From: Roseibium sp.
Lineage (GTDB): Bacteria; Pseudomonadota; Alphaproteobacteria; Rhizobiales; Stappiaceae
Assembly: GCA_017643925.1 (NCBI GenBank)
Contig: JAEPML010000005.1
Coordinates: forward strand, 124,001 to 188,000
Direction of reading: 5' to 3'
DNA: 64,000 bases
Shown here piece by piece: positions 35,522 through 44,127 of the stretch. The notes under the pieces are model-generated. The model was not told the DNA's origin. It ran no database searches and worked only from the letters and a program-made list of their open reading frames with translations. The translations under genes and the position numbers were made by a program. Within the stretch, counting starts at the first letter, position 1; every line of letters begins with the position of its first letter.

Positions 35522-36724
35522 ATGACCAAGCGAGACAAAGACCTGCTGTTGAAGAATAATCTCAAGAAGGGAACCAATCTGGTTGCCGTCCGAAGCCACA
35601 ATGAGCGGCTTGTTTTGCAACTGGTTCGGGAGCAAGGCGCGCTTACGAAAGCCGATGCCACACGGGCAACCGGATTGTCCGCGAATGCGATTTCCGTGCT
35701 TTTTCGTGCGCTGGAGGAAGACGGCCTCCTTCTGCGCGACAAGCCGATCCGGGGAAAGATCGGCCAGCCTTCAACACCGCTCCGCATCAATCCAGAAGCC
35801 CGCCATTATGCAACGTTGAAAATCGGTCGCCGCAGTCTCGAACTCGCCGTGGTGAACTTTGCCGGCGAGATCGTCTCGCTTGCTCACCAGCCCCAGCCCT
35901 TCCCCACCCCGGACAAGACGCTGGCGTTTGTGAGAAACGAATTGAGCAACGTTCTGCGGGCCGCTCGAAAGAGCCGCAAGTCGATTTCGGCAATGGCGAT
36001 TGCAAGTCCGAACGAACTGTGGAGTTGGACAGAGGAATTTGGTGCCCCCAGGGAAGAAATGGAAGCCTGGCGCACCTTTGATCTGGTCCGGGCGCTGGAA
36101 GATATCGTTCCGTGGGAGGTCCTTGTCGAAAACGACGCGACCGCTGCCTGCCGCGCAGAGCTTCTCTTTGGCACGCACGCGGACAAGCAGAATTGGATCT
36201 ATTTCTACGTCGGAACGTTTATCGGCGGCGGCGTTGTCCTGAACGGCAACATTTATACCGGCAGCCGGGGTAACGCTGGCGGTTTCGGACCAATGCGTGT
36301 TCCGGACCAGGCCGGCGGCAACCGTCTTGTGGACCACGCATCCCTCGTCGTACTTGAGCGCATGATCTCAGCTCAGGGCGGCCAACCCTTTGATATTTAT
36401 GACGAGACCCAGGACTGGCAGCCCTACGAAACCCTCGTCGGACCCTGGATTTCGGACGCCGGACGCAATCTGGCACATGCGACCGTTTCAGCGCTTTCGG
36501 TTCTGGATTTTGAATCCGTTGTCATCGACGGCGCTCTGCCTGCTCAGGTGAAAGACCGCCTGGTGGCAGAGGTGCGAGAACAGCTGGAAGAAACGGATCT
36601 GCAAGGGGTTCACATGCCGGAAATCGAAGCCGGCACTCTGGGGCACCGTGCTCGAACACTTGGTGCAGCTGCCACTTTGATCAGCGCAGAATACGTGAAC
36701 GAGCTCAACTCGATCGGGGCGTGA
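35522..36724 (+). CDS. ROK-family transcriptional regulator (FrcR-like)
   Basis: A 400-residue protein with an N-terminal winged helix (ADATRATGLSANAISVLFRAL, about residues 40-60) and a sugar-kinase-like ROK domain (VENDATAACRAELLFG, FYVGTFIGGGVVLNG). The usual zinc motif C-x-C-G-x-x-G-C of ROK proteins is not visible; that segment reads GSRGNAGGFGPMRVPD. It is therefore probably a non-catalytic sugar sensor. It is divergent from frcB, and in other species the frc operon has a ROK regulator in this place. ATG 35522 has a poor binding site, so the start is less certain. Confidence 0.88.
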   Translation: MTKRDKDLLLKNNLKKGTNLVAVRSHNERLVLQLVREQGALTKADATRATGLSANAISVLFRALEEDGLLLRDKPIRGKIGQPSTPLRINPEARHYATLKIGRRSLELAVVNFAGEIVSLAHQPQPFPTPDKTLAFVRNELSNVLRAARKSRKSISAMAIASPNELWSWTEEFGAPREEMEAWRTFDLVRALEDIVPWEVLVENDATAACRAELLFGTHADKQNWIYFYVGTFIGGGVVLNGNIYTGSRGNAGGFGPMRVPDQAGGNRLVDHASLVVLERMISAQGGQPFDIYDETQDWQPYETLVGPWISDAGRNLAHATVSALSVLDFESVVIDGALPAQVKDRLVAEVREQLEETDLQGVHMPEIEAGTLGHRARTLGAAATLISAEYVNELNSIGA

Positions 36725-36763
36725 CTGGGTGAGAATGCGAGACGTGGTTTGTGTGACAGATCC

Positions 36764-36799
36764 AGAGAGAGCCGAACCAGTTTTCAAGTTCGTCTCTCT
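36764..36799. terminator. Hairpin between convergent genes (possible bidirectional terminator)
   Basis: AGAGAGA and CGAAC pair with GTTCG and TCTCTCT (12 pairs, a 2-base bulge, 10-base loop) between the ROK stop and the stop of the TPP-enzyme gene. There is no long T run, so termination is a guess from position. Confidence 0.4.
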
Positions 36800-36815
36800 C
36801 CAGGCAGGACACGGA

Positions 36816-38597
36816 TCACGTGGCAACGTGGCTGACTTCCCTGTCCGGTGAGTAGATGTCCAGGATGTTCCAATGGCCCGTGGTGGGGGTTGGATTATTG
36901 ATCATGGGCACGTCCAGCACCGTCGGCTTTCCACTTTCAATGGCGGCATGGAGTGCCGGAAGCAGGTCGTCGGCACTGCCAACCTTTATTCCAACTGCAC
37001 CGTAAGCGCGCGCGATCTGCGCATAGTCCGGACCATTTTCGGGCGCTGCAGCAGTGCCCGGGAACGTCGTGCCGTAGGTCAGTCCGTAATGGGCTTTCTG
37101 AAGTCCGGCAATCGTTCCGAAAGCATTGTTGTTCATCACAAGCCAGATGATGCCGAGTTCGAGTTCAACGGCCGTTGCCAACATTGCCGGGTTCTGCCCG
37201 AAGCCACCGTCGCCGACAAGACTGAGGACCACGCGGTCCGGAGCCGCCAGCTTGGCACCAATCGCACCCGGAGGGCCGAACCCCATCGTCGCAAATCCAC
37301 CCGGTGTCAAGATCGAACCCGGCGTCAGGATGTCGAATTGCTGCCCGACCCCGTTCTTGTTCCAACCCACATCCGTAGTGATGATCGCATCTTCAGGCAG
37401 CGCCTTGCGGGTATCGGCAAGAATGCGCTCCGGCATCATCGGAAAGGCAGACGATGTTGCCATTTCAGTATTGGACGCTTTGAAATTCTTCCGGAAGTCG
37501 GAGATCTTCGAAACGAGACCCGGACGCCTTACGCCATCGGGATACAATTCCCTCGCAACGCGTGTCAGGACGCGCAGAGAAGCCTTTGCATCGGCAACGA
37601 CACCGATTTCGGTCGGGTAGTTACGACCGATTTCAGAGGGTTCAATGTCTATGTGTATGACCTTGGAGCCGGGAATATTGAACGTGTATCCCGGATACCA
37701 GCTGGAGCAATCGGCTTCCTTGAACCTGGTCCCCACGGCGAAGACATAGTCTGCATCGAGACACGTCTGGTTGACCAGACTGGTTCCCCAGAACCCGGTC
37801 ATGCCAAGCACTTGCGGATGATCGTCGCGCAAGGCGCCCTTGCCCATGAGAGAATGGGCAACAGGCAAACCCATGTGTTCGACAAATTCGCGCAGTTCCT
37901 CACTCGCCTTGGCAAGCAGGATACCGCCCCCGACATAGGCGACCGGCTTGTCGGCCTCCGCCAGCCTGGTAACGATCTGCCGGGCCGTTTCATCATCCAG
38001 GGAAGGTTTGACCAGCGCACGCGTGTTCGACGCGATCCGATCGAAACCATCGGAGGTGATGCGCTCGCTGAATATGTCCATGGGAACGTTGACCAGCACA
38101 GGACCGGGCTGACCGCTTTCAGCCAGATGAAAGGCCTTTTCAAGGATCTCGGCCATCAGGTCGGCGCGATCGACCCGCCAGGCTCTCTTGACGAAGGGAC
38201 GATAGATTTCCCACTGCGCAGCGTCAGCGTGAAGGTTCACTTCCTGATGCGGATGCTTGCCGTAATAATGGGTTGGAATATCACCGGCGATGACCACCAT
38301 CGGGATGCAGTCGAGCGCGGCATTGGCGACGCCCGTGGCACAATTGGTGAGCCCCGGTGACAGGTGCGACAGGACAACGGATGCCTTCCCTGTCACACGC
38401 GCATAGGCATCGGCCGCATGGCTGGCTATCTGCTCGTGGCGCACGGTGACAAAGTCGATCGGGCTGTCCGCCAGCGCTGCCAGCACGGCAATGTTGGTGT
38501 GACCGCAAAGACCGAAGACATGCTTTACGTCGCGCCTTTCAAGGTAGTCGACGATGTGCTCTGCAACGGTTTTGGGCTTCTTCAGGATGGCGTCCAT
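36816..38597 (-). CDS. Thiamine pyrophosphate enzyme (acetolactate synthase-like superfamily)
   Basis: A 593-residue three-domain TPP enzyme. The cofactor-activating Glu is E55 in FVTVRHEQIASH, and the TPP-binding GDG...NN motif is VGDGGFGQNP to WLVMNNNAFGT near residues 460-495. Members decarboxylate 2-oxoacids, condense aldehydes or hydrolyse cyclic diketones (IolD). Its order after a TIM-barrel enzyme and an acylating aldehyde dehydrogenase suggests it makes or releases an aldehyde, or opens a carbocyclic dione. It overlaps the upstream aldehyde dehydrogenase stop (TGATG), with GGGAGGTT as binding site. Not a true acetolactate synthase: no small subunit and a catabolic context. Confidence 0.85.
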   Translation of the reverse strand: MDAILKKPKTVAEHIVDYLERRDVKHVFGLCGHTNIAVLAALADSPIDFVTVRHEQIASHAADAYARVTGKASVVLSHLSPGLTNCATGVANAALDCIPMVVIAGDIPTHYYGKHPHQEVNLHADAAQWEIYRPFVKRAWRVDRADLMAEILEKAFHLAESGQPGPVLVNVPMDIFSERITSDGFDRIASNTRALVKPSLDDETARQIVTRLAEADKPVAYVGGGILLAKASEELREFVEHMGLPVAHSLMGKGALRDDHPQVLGMTGFWGTSLVNQTCLDADYVFAVGTRFKEADCSSWYPGYTFNIPGSKVIHIDIEPSEIGRNYPTEIGVVADAKASLRVLTRVARELYPDGVRRPGLVSKISDFRKNFKASNTEMATSSAFPMMPERILADTRKALPEDAIITTDVGWNKNGVGQQFDILTPGSILTPGGFATMGFGPPGAIGAKLAAPDRVVLSLVGDGGFGQNPAMLATAVELELGIIWLVMNNNAFGTIAGLQKAHYGLTYGTTFPGTAAAPENGPDYAQIARAYGAVGIKVGSADDLLPALHAAIESGKPTVLDVPMINNPTPTTGHWNILDIYSPDREVSHVAT

Positions 38598-40006
38598 CAC
38601 GCAACCTCCCGACCGAAAAACTCACCGAACAGCTCCTCGTCAGACGGCTTGTCCTCCGGGATCGGACGGCTGACCCAGGTGTAGTTCATCATGTGTTTGA
38701 GAGTGACATTCTCATTCGTGATGTTGCCGCCCCAGATACCGCAACCCAATGAACTGGTCATCGGCATACCGTTGGTGAAGCTGCCCGCATTGGCCTTCGA
38801 CTGGGGCTGGCGAACCATCATGCGGCTAACCGGCGCAAGACGCGCAAGTCGATCGATATGATCATCATTGTGGCTATAGATGCCACAGGAATGCCCCTTG
38901 CCCCCAACCTCGTAGATCTTGCCCACGGTGTTCAGCGCATCATCGAAATCCTCGAAGTGATACAGCGCCATCAAGGTGGTGAGCTTCTCCTTGGAGAATT
39001 TGTGCTCCGGTCCGATGCACCCCTGGTTTTCAACCATCAGGAACTTGCGATCTTCCGGAATTGCAAACCCGGCGACCTCTGCCGTCTGTTGCGGCTTGCA
39101 GGCAATTGTCGGGAACGTCCGGTTGCCCTTCTCGTCCCACATTGCCTTTTCCAGCAGTGCCTTTTCCTCCTCGTTGCAAAGGTATCCACCTTCGGCTTCG
39201 AGCGCTTTCACCATCTCCCGGTAGATCGAATCCTGGATGATTATGTTGCCGTCTGCCGAACACCCGGACCCGAAATCACTGGTCTTGGACATGCGCGTGT
39301 TTCTTGCAGCGATCTCGATATCGGCGGTCTCGTCGATCACGATGGAGGAGTTGCCCGCCCCCACGCCGAAGGCCGGTTTGCCACTGGAATAAGCTGCCTT
39401 GACCATTGGCTTGCCGCCTGTCGCCAGCGTGAGATCGCAAATTTCCATCAGATGCTGGGTCAGCGGGATCGAAGGATGGGTTACGCACTGGAAGAGGTCT
39501 TCCGGCGCGCCGACATCCCGACAGGCCTGTCTCAGCACATCGGTCATCTGGGAGGTCGTTATCCGGGTTCGCGGATGCGGGGAGAAGATCACCGCGTTCC
39601 GCGCCTTGGCAGCGTAGATGCCGGTCACCGGAGGTGTCAGCGCCGGATTGGTCATCGGAATGAGCGAGGCGATCACACCGGCGGGCTTGGCGTATTTTAC
39701 CAGGCCCCTGGCCTCGTCCACTTCAACGATCCCGGTCGATTTCTGGCGCAATGCATCGCGCAAAACGCCATAGATCTTGAAACGCTTGCCGGGACGCCCT
39801 TCCCTGTCGCCAATGCCGCTTTCGTCGACGCCCTGCTGCGCCAGCCGCGTGAAGGTCTTTTCATTGCCCGCATACCAGCCGATGGCCTGCGCAAGGCGGT
39901 CCAGGTCCTCCTGACTCCAGTCTTCGATCTCGGCCATGGCGGCGCGTGCACGCGCCAGCATTTCATTTGCCAATACGCGGTCTTCTTCAGTGAGCTCTTT
40001 GCCCAT
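38597..40006 (-). CDS. CoA-acylating aldehyde dehydrogenase (sulfoacetaldehyde dehydrogenase/SauS-like)
   Basis: A 469-residue aldehyde dehydrogenase of the acylating branch. PAGVIASLIPMTNPALTPP and the nucleophile region SKTSDFGSGCSADGN (C249) resemble the SauS/AdhE group, which turns an aldehyde into an acyl-CoA with NAD(P)+. GVGAGNSSIVIDETADI is the family Gly-rich loop. The real aldehyde is unknown; the name SauS only reflects resemblance. GAGGA is 7 bases before ATG 40006. Its start overlaps the end of the TIM-barrel gene by 20 bases and its stop overlaps the TPP gene, so the three are co-translated. Confidence 0.85.
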   Translation of the reverse strand: MGKELTEEDRVLANEMLARARAAMAEIEDWSQEDLDRLAQAIGWYAGNEKTFTRLAQQGVDESGIGDREGRPGKRFKIYGVLRDALRQKSTGIVEVDEARGLVKYAKPAGVIASLIPMTNPALTPPVTGIYAAKARNAVIFSPHPRTRITTSQMTDVLRQACRDVGAPEDLFQCVTHPSIPLTQHLMEICDLTLATGGKPMVKAAYSSGKPAFGVGAGNSSIVIDETADIEIAARNTRMSKTSDFGSGCSADGNIIIQDSIYREMVKALEAEGGYLCNEEEKALLEKAMWDEKGNRTFPTIACKPQQTAEVAGFAIPEDRKFLMVENQGCIGPEHKFSKEKLTTLMALYHFEDFDDALNTVGKIYEVGGKGHSCGIYSHNDDHIDRLARLAPVSRMMVRQPQSKANAGSFTNGMPMTSSLGCGIWGGNITNENVTLKHMMNYTWVSRPIPEDKPSDEELFGEFFGREVA

Positions 40007-40901
40007 AACTGTCCTCTTTGGTCTGAAGGGGAACGAGGTCGATCGCGCGGCGCTGTGACCGGGCGGCCCCGAATTTCTGTTTGGCGTGGTGCAGGCAGCG
40101 GCGAGCATGTTCTTCATATCCAAGCTCGGCGATACGTGCGGTGTTGGGAAGTTCAATGGAGTAGTCGACCGGTGGCATGCGCTCGATAATGCCGGCAAAG
40201 TCAATCCAGCCTTCGCCCGGATAAAGCCGTGCATCGCGGGCCAACTGGATCATGCCTTCGCGCGTGTCCGCGATCCCCGGCAGGCAGTCTGAAATGTGAA
40301 GGAAGTGCAGAAGATCGGATGGGACGTGGAGCAACTCGCCTATGTCCACCCGGCTCAGATGCAAATAAAGGGTATCGACGAGGATGCCGCCATTTGTCCT
40401 GTCCGCGGCGCGCACGATATCGAGAGCCTCGTCCAGCGAGCGCAGCCTGGAAAACGAAGGAAACTCGAGGTCGACGGTCAATCCGTAGGGCTCTGCAAGG
40501 TCGCAGGTTTCGCCATAGGTATCGATCAGGAAATTCCGGTCGTCGCGCGTCTGCGTCCAGGCACTCATGATCATGCGCTTGGCGCCCAGTTCGCCGCCAA
40601 GCTCCAACGCGCGTTCGAAACCGCGTGGATCGCAATCTTCCGTGATCCTTGCAAGCTCAATATCAAGGACTTTCAGTCCTGTCGTGGCGAGCGCCGTTTT
40701 CGTCGCCTGGACCTGGGTCTTGCTGATCGGCGACTGGGTAAACTCGCCCGGAATATGCATGGGAAGAAAGCGCGGTGAAACCGCATCATAACCTGCGCGC
40801 GCAGCAACGTAGATCAACTCCGGCACCGTCGCGTTGATCAGCGTCAGATGAGCGAGGGAATAGAGTGGCTGTTCCGGGTCTGCCTGATTTTTCGCGGGCA
40901 T
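39987..40901 (-). CDS. TIM-barrel sugar phosphate isomerase/epimerase or dehydratase-like protein
   Basis: A 304-residue xylose-isomerase-like barrel (AP endonuclease 2 family). All four expected metal ligands are present: E146 in LTVDLEFPSF, D176 in GILVDTLYL, H202 in FLHISDCLPG and E250 in DYSIELPNTA. Relatives include inosose dehydratase (IolE), hydroxypyruvate isomerase and 3-dehydroshikimate dehydratase. It is first in its operon, 44 bases after a copy of the 19-bp palindrome. ACGGAG before ATG 40901 sets the start. In this locus a dehydration or isomerisation of a keto-cyclitol is plausible. Confidence 0.85.
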   Translation of the reverse strand: MPAKNQADPEQPLYSLAHLTLINATVPELIYVAARAGYDAVSPRFLPMHIPGEFTQSPISKTQVQATKTALATTGLKVLDIELARITEDCDPRGFERALELGGELGAKRMIMSAWTQTRDDRNFLIDTYGETCDLAEPYGLTVDLEFPSFSRLRSLDEALDIVRAADRTNGGILVDTLYLHLSRVDIGELLHVPSDLLHFLHISDCLPGIADTREGMIQLARDARLYPGEGWIDFAGIIERMPPVDYSIELPNTARIAELGYEEHARRCLHHAKQKFGAARSQRRAIDLVPLQTKEDSYGQRAH

Positions 40902-40944
40902 GCGCGGGCTCCGTAAGGCGTGACACAATTTATCCTGTGTTTTT

Positions 40945-40963
40945 AAAAATATCTGATATTTTT
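40945..40963. promoter_or_regulatory. 19-bp palindromic operator, copy a
   Basis: AAAAATATCTGATATTTTT, a perfect inverted repeat with 9-base arms. On the minus strand a -35-like TTGATA (40969-40974) and, 17 bases later, a -10-like TATTTT (40946-40951) place the site over the -10 element of the isomerase operon. An identical copy lies at 50639 and a near copy at 51839. Confidence 0.8.
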
Positions 40964-41084
40964 GTATTTATCAAATATTTTATACCTGCTCTTCCGAAGA
41001 CTTGAAAAACGAAGAAAACCTATCCTTTTCATGCAATTACCGCTCAGCTAGCGGTATCTGCCAACTGAGGGGTCGAGTTTTTTG

Positions 41085-42272
41085 TCAGATTTTTTGCCAG
41101 CTGGATTCTGTTTCCGCCGAGTTTGCGGAGGCCTCCACGAAGTGAACGCCCTTAGCCCCCTGAGCGACGGTCGGGTAATCAAGCCAGTCCTCGGGAGGCA
41201 TCACGCCGTCTCTGCGTGCCGCGACCGCCATGGCAAATTCCGTATAGAGGTTCGCCCAGGCTTCGATGATCCCTTCCGGGAAGCCCCGTGCCGCACGTAC
41301 GAAACGTTCCGTTCTGGCACTGACACCGTGGCCATGCCCGCGGCTGATGACACGATCCGGCTCGCCAAAGCAATTGAACTTCAGCTGCTCCGACTTTTCC
41401 AGATCCCACTCCAGCCCCCCTTCGCTGCCAAAGACACGCAGACGCAGGCCGCCTCGATTTCCGGGCGCGAGCCGCGTTGCCATCAATGTCCCGGGCACAT
41501 CGTTTTCGAACCGGGTAAACATGAAGACCGTATCTTCAAGAGGTTTTGGAGCACCGCAAACATGCATTTCCGCACGCAGATGGGTCATCTCCAACCCTGA
41601 AACGAAACTGGCGAGGTGCGCCGCATGCGTACCGATGTCACCTGTACAGCTGGTTCTTCCGGACTTGGCCGGGTCCAGACGCCATTTGACATGATCGGCT
41701 TCGGCAACGGCCTCTGGTGTCATCCAGTCCTGCATGAACTCGACATGGATCTGATTGATCCTTCCAATGCCGCCCTGTTTTACAATTTCCCGAGCCTGAC
41801 GGATCATGGGAAAACAGGACATGGTGTACCCGACCGCGAAGACGAGGCCCGTTTCCCTGGCAATCGAGACGAGTTCGTCCGCCTCACCGGGATCATTGGT
41901 CAGCGGCTTGTCACACAACACGTCAATGCCCTTGTCCAGAAAGGCCTTGGCAGCATCGAAATGAACGTGATTGGGCGTCGTGATCATGACTGCATCGACA
42001 CCATCCGGTCGACCGGCTTCGACAGATGCCATCTCGTTGAAGGATGCGTAGCTTCGATCCGGCTGTATGAACCACTCTTCGGCTCGCTGACGTGCCTTTG
42101 TCGGGTCTGAGCTGAGCGCTCCGGCAACGACCTCCCAGCGGTCGGTCAATCGGGCGGCGGTTGCCTGCGTAACAGAGATGCGCCCTCCCCCGACAACCCC
42201 CAACCTCAGCCGACGGCTCTGACGGGGGAACGGTCCGTCGAAGTCCAAACTCTTGGGTAAAATTTTGCTCAT
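41085..42272 (-). CDS. Gfo/Idh/MocA-family oxidoreductase (1)
   Basis: A 395-residue NAD(P)-dependent dehydrogenase. The cofactor loop is LRLGVVGGGRISVTQA, the catalytic Lys is in VLCDKPLTNDPGEAD, and the TCTGDIGTHAAHLASFV stretch carries the active-site Asp and His. Relatives oxidise inositols and sugars. It is the last gene of the long TRAP-led operon. ATG 42272 with GAGGTG upstream is preferred to GTG 42278. Substrate unknown. Confidence 0.9.
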   Translation of the reverse strand: MSKILPKSLDFDGPFPRQSRRLRLGVVGGGRISVTQATAARLTDRWEVVAGALSSDPTKARQRAEEWFIQPDRSYASFNEMASVEAGRPDGVDAVMITTPNHVHFDAAKAFLDKGIDVLCDKPLTNDPGEADELVSIARETGLVFAVGYTMSCFPMIRQAREIVKQGGIGRINQIHVEFMQDWMTPEAVAEADHVKWRLDPAKSGRTSCTGDIGTHAAHLASFVSGLEMTHLRAEMHVCGAPKPLEDTVFMFTRFENDVPGTLMATRLAPGNRGGLRLRVFGSEGGLEWDLEKSEQLKFNCFGEPDRVISRGHGHGVSARTERFVRAARGFPEGIIEAWANLYTEFAMAVAARRDGVMPPEDWLDYPTVAQGAKGVHFVEASANSAETESSWQKI

Positions 42273-42281
42273 GGCCACACC

Positions 42282-42938
42282 TCAAACTGGCACCTGCGCG
42301 CCTTCCGGCAGCATTTCCACTGCCATGAACACACTCGGCGTGATTGTTTCAAACTGGTGCCAGGGGTAGTTGCCGTCCGCATCAAACATGGGCCGGTGCG
42401 TGTGACCTGGGGCCATCACCTCTTCCAGGTAAAGGGTGGAGAGGTCTTTCTCCCGGCACTGTTGCATCTTGCCGAAACCGACGATCTGAGTGTGCACTTC
42501 CCGGAAGCCTGGAACGGGACAAAACGGATGCTCCTTGTGCAAACCGACATTGAGTGGAATGGAGGCAGAGTGGTAAATGGTGAAGCCGATCCTATCCACC
42601 CAGGTCTTTGGCGACATGTAATGTTCGACACCGCGCAATCGCTCTTCACCGCGCACTTCGAAGGCTGAGGGCCATTTGTCCCGGATGCGTGTCATGAGTT
42701 CCACATCGTCATCGTGAGCATCGAACCGGTCGATAATGATCAGCTTCTCGATCTCCGAAATCATGCAACTCTCGAGAATGGTCGACTGCAGGGGCGCAAG
42801 CCTCTGGTCCTCGACAAATACGCAGTCGGTACCGAGATTGAGAACAATTGCGCGCCCTTCAAGCTGAAAGGCCGCCTCGTCGGTCACGTGGCGTAGACCA
42901 AAAAACGGTTCGCCAATTTCAAGGTATTCAACAGGCAT
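42282..42938 (-). CDS. Uncharacterised protein, possibly cupin-like
   Basis: A 218-residue protein I cannot place with confidence. The second half (GLHKEHPFCPVPGFREVHTQ, then EEVMAPGHTHRPMFD, then YPWHQFETITPSVFMAVEM) has His/Glu spacing reminiscent of a cupin metal site (P-G-x-T-H-R). No signal peptide or membrane helix. Its start overlaps the previous gene end by 11 bases, and it sits between two Gfo/Idh dehydrogenase genes. In the myo-inositol pathway the isomerase IolB has a cupin fold, so a ring-opened-sugar isomerase is one idea, unproven. Confidence 0.6.
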   Translation of the reverse strand: MPVEYLEIGEPFFGLRHVTDEAAFQLEGRAIVLNLGTDCVFVEDQRLAPLQSTILESCMISEIEKLIIIDRFDAHDDDVELMTRIRDKWPSAFEVRGEERLRGVEHYMSPKTWVDRIGFTIYHSASIPLNVGLHKEHPFCPVPGFREVHTQIVGFGKMQQCREKDLSTLYLEEVMAPGHTHRPMFDADGNYPWHQFETITPSVFMAVEMLPEGAQVPV

Positions 42939-44127
42939 GGGAGGCCTCGGTCAGATCTGTCTTGAAATTCAGGGGCAAGGGCTCCGGGCGTTCACAGCGG
43001 CTCGTGATCGATTGATAAACGCCTTCCCTCGGCGCCCTTTCGATTGCGGCCATCACCTCGAAGACGTGATAGGCGAGCGCTCCACTGGCCCGCGGCTCAC
43101 GCCCCTCGGAAACGGCAAGAGCCAGATCAAGCAAGCCCAGCCCCCGGCTGTCCTCGTTAAAGCCGTGCCGATTGACCGCCACCTGCCAGGCGTCGCGTCC
43201 GGCCGGCCGGGGCTGGTGTGACCAGCGGGCTGTTTCCCTGGTCCTGAAGAGAACGTCCCCTTGAAAGATGTTCGCGCCATGAACCGGGTCGGGATCCGAA
43301 ATGCAGATGGTCCCGTCCTCGCCATAGATCTCGAAACGCGGCGTCTCACTGTCCCAGATGTCGAAGCTCATGGTCATGTCGCCGACAGCGCCGCTTTCGA
43401 ACTCCAGCAGGCTGAGCGAATGCGTATCCACCTCGACGGGCATCCATTGCCCGTTGCGCGGTCCGTTTTCGATCATGCGCCTGTCAAATGTTCGGCGAGA
43501 CATTCCGGCGACACGCGTGATCGGTCCGAGGCAGAAGATCATGGCTGTCAGATAATATGGCCCCAGATCCAGGAGCGGCCCCCCGCCTCTTGCATAGTAG
43601 AAGTCAGGATTGGGATGATGCCGCTCGGTCCCGTGCGTTCCGACATGCGCAAAGACACCGGTCGGTTTTCCGATCACACCCTCATCGATGAGCGACCGGA
43701 CAGTCTGCCAACGGCCACCGAGGAATGTGTCGGGTGCGTTCCCCACAAGCAGTCCCTTCGAAGCCGCCACGTCCAGAATTCGGGTTCCGTCCGCGAAATC
43801 CGTCACAAAGGGCTTTTCGGAATAGACATGTTTGCCCGCCTCCAGCGCGCGCAAGGAAACGTCCGCGTGCGCAGCTGGAATCGTCAGATTCAACACGCAA
43901 TCGATCTCCGGGTCTGCAAGGATGTCCTGCGGCAGGCAGGCCTGTGGGATCCCGTGCTGCGCCGCCTTTGCGCGGCTTTCCTCAATATCGAGACTCGCAC
44001 AGGCAACCACATCAATTTCATGAAATTTTGCAAGCGTTTTCAGATAGATGTCACTTATTCGGCCACATCCGATCAGGCCGACCCGGAAGGATTTCGCTCT
44101 TTCATCCAGCATTGTCTTCAGGTTCAT
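42928..44127 (-). CDS. Gfo/Idh/MocA-family oxidoreductase (2)
   Basis: A 399-residue dehydrogenase with FRVGLIGCGRISDIYLKTLA as the NAD fold and the catalytic Lys in VYSEKPFVTDFADG. The C-terminal half has GGGPLLDLGPYYLTAM, the active-site region of the family. The start overlaps the citryl-CoA lyase-like gene by 26 bases; ATG 44127 has a poor binding site and ATG 44112 is the alternative. Substrate unknown; likely a step on a polyol or cyclitol. Confidence 0.88.
   Translation of the reverse strand: MNLKTMLDERAKSFRVGLIGCGRISDIYLKTLAKFHEIDVVACASLDIEESRAKAAQHGIPQACLPQDILADPEIDCVLNLTIPAAHADVSLRALEAGKHVYSEKPFVTDFADGTRILDVAASKGLLVGNAPDTFLGGRWQTVRSLIDEGVIGKPTGVFAHVGTHGTERHHPNPDFYYARGGGPLLDLGPYYLTAMIFCLGPITRVAGMSRRTFDRRMIENGPRNGQWMPVEVDTHSLSLLEFESGAVGDMTMSFDIWDSETPRFEIYGEDGTICISDPDPVHGANIFQGDVLFRTRETARWSHQPRPAGRDAWQVAVNRHGFNEDSRGLGLLDLALAVSEGREPRASGALAYHVFEVMAAIERAPREGVYQSITSRCERPEPLPLNFKTDLTEASHAC

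Noticed and set aside
36816-38597. TPP enzyme as sulfoacetaldehyde acetyltransferase paired with a SauS-like dehydrogenase for sulfonate use
   Set aside because: No phosphotransacetylase, sulfite exporter or sulfonate gene is in the locus, and the rest of the regulon points to carbocycle or polyol chemistry.
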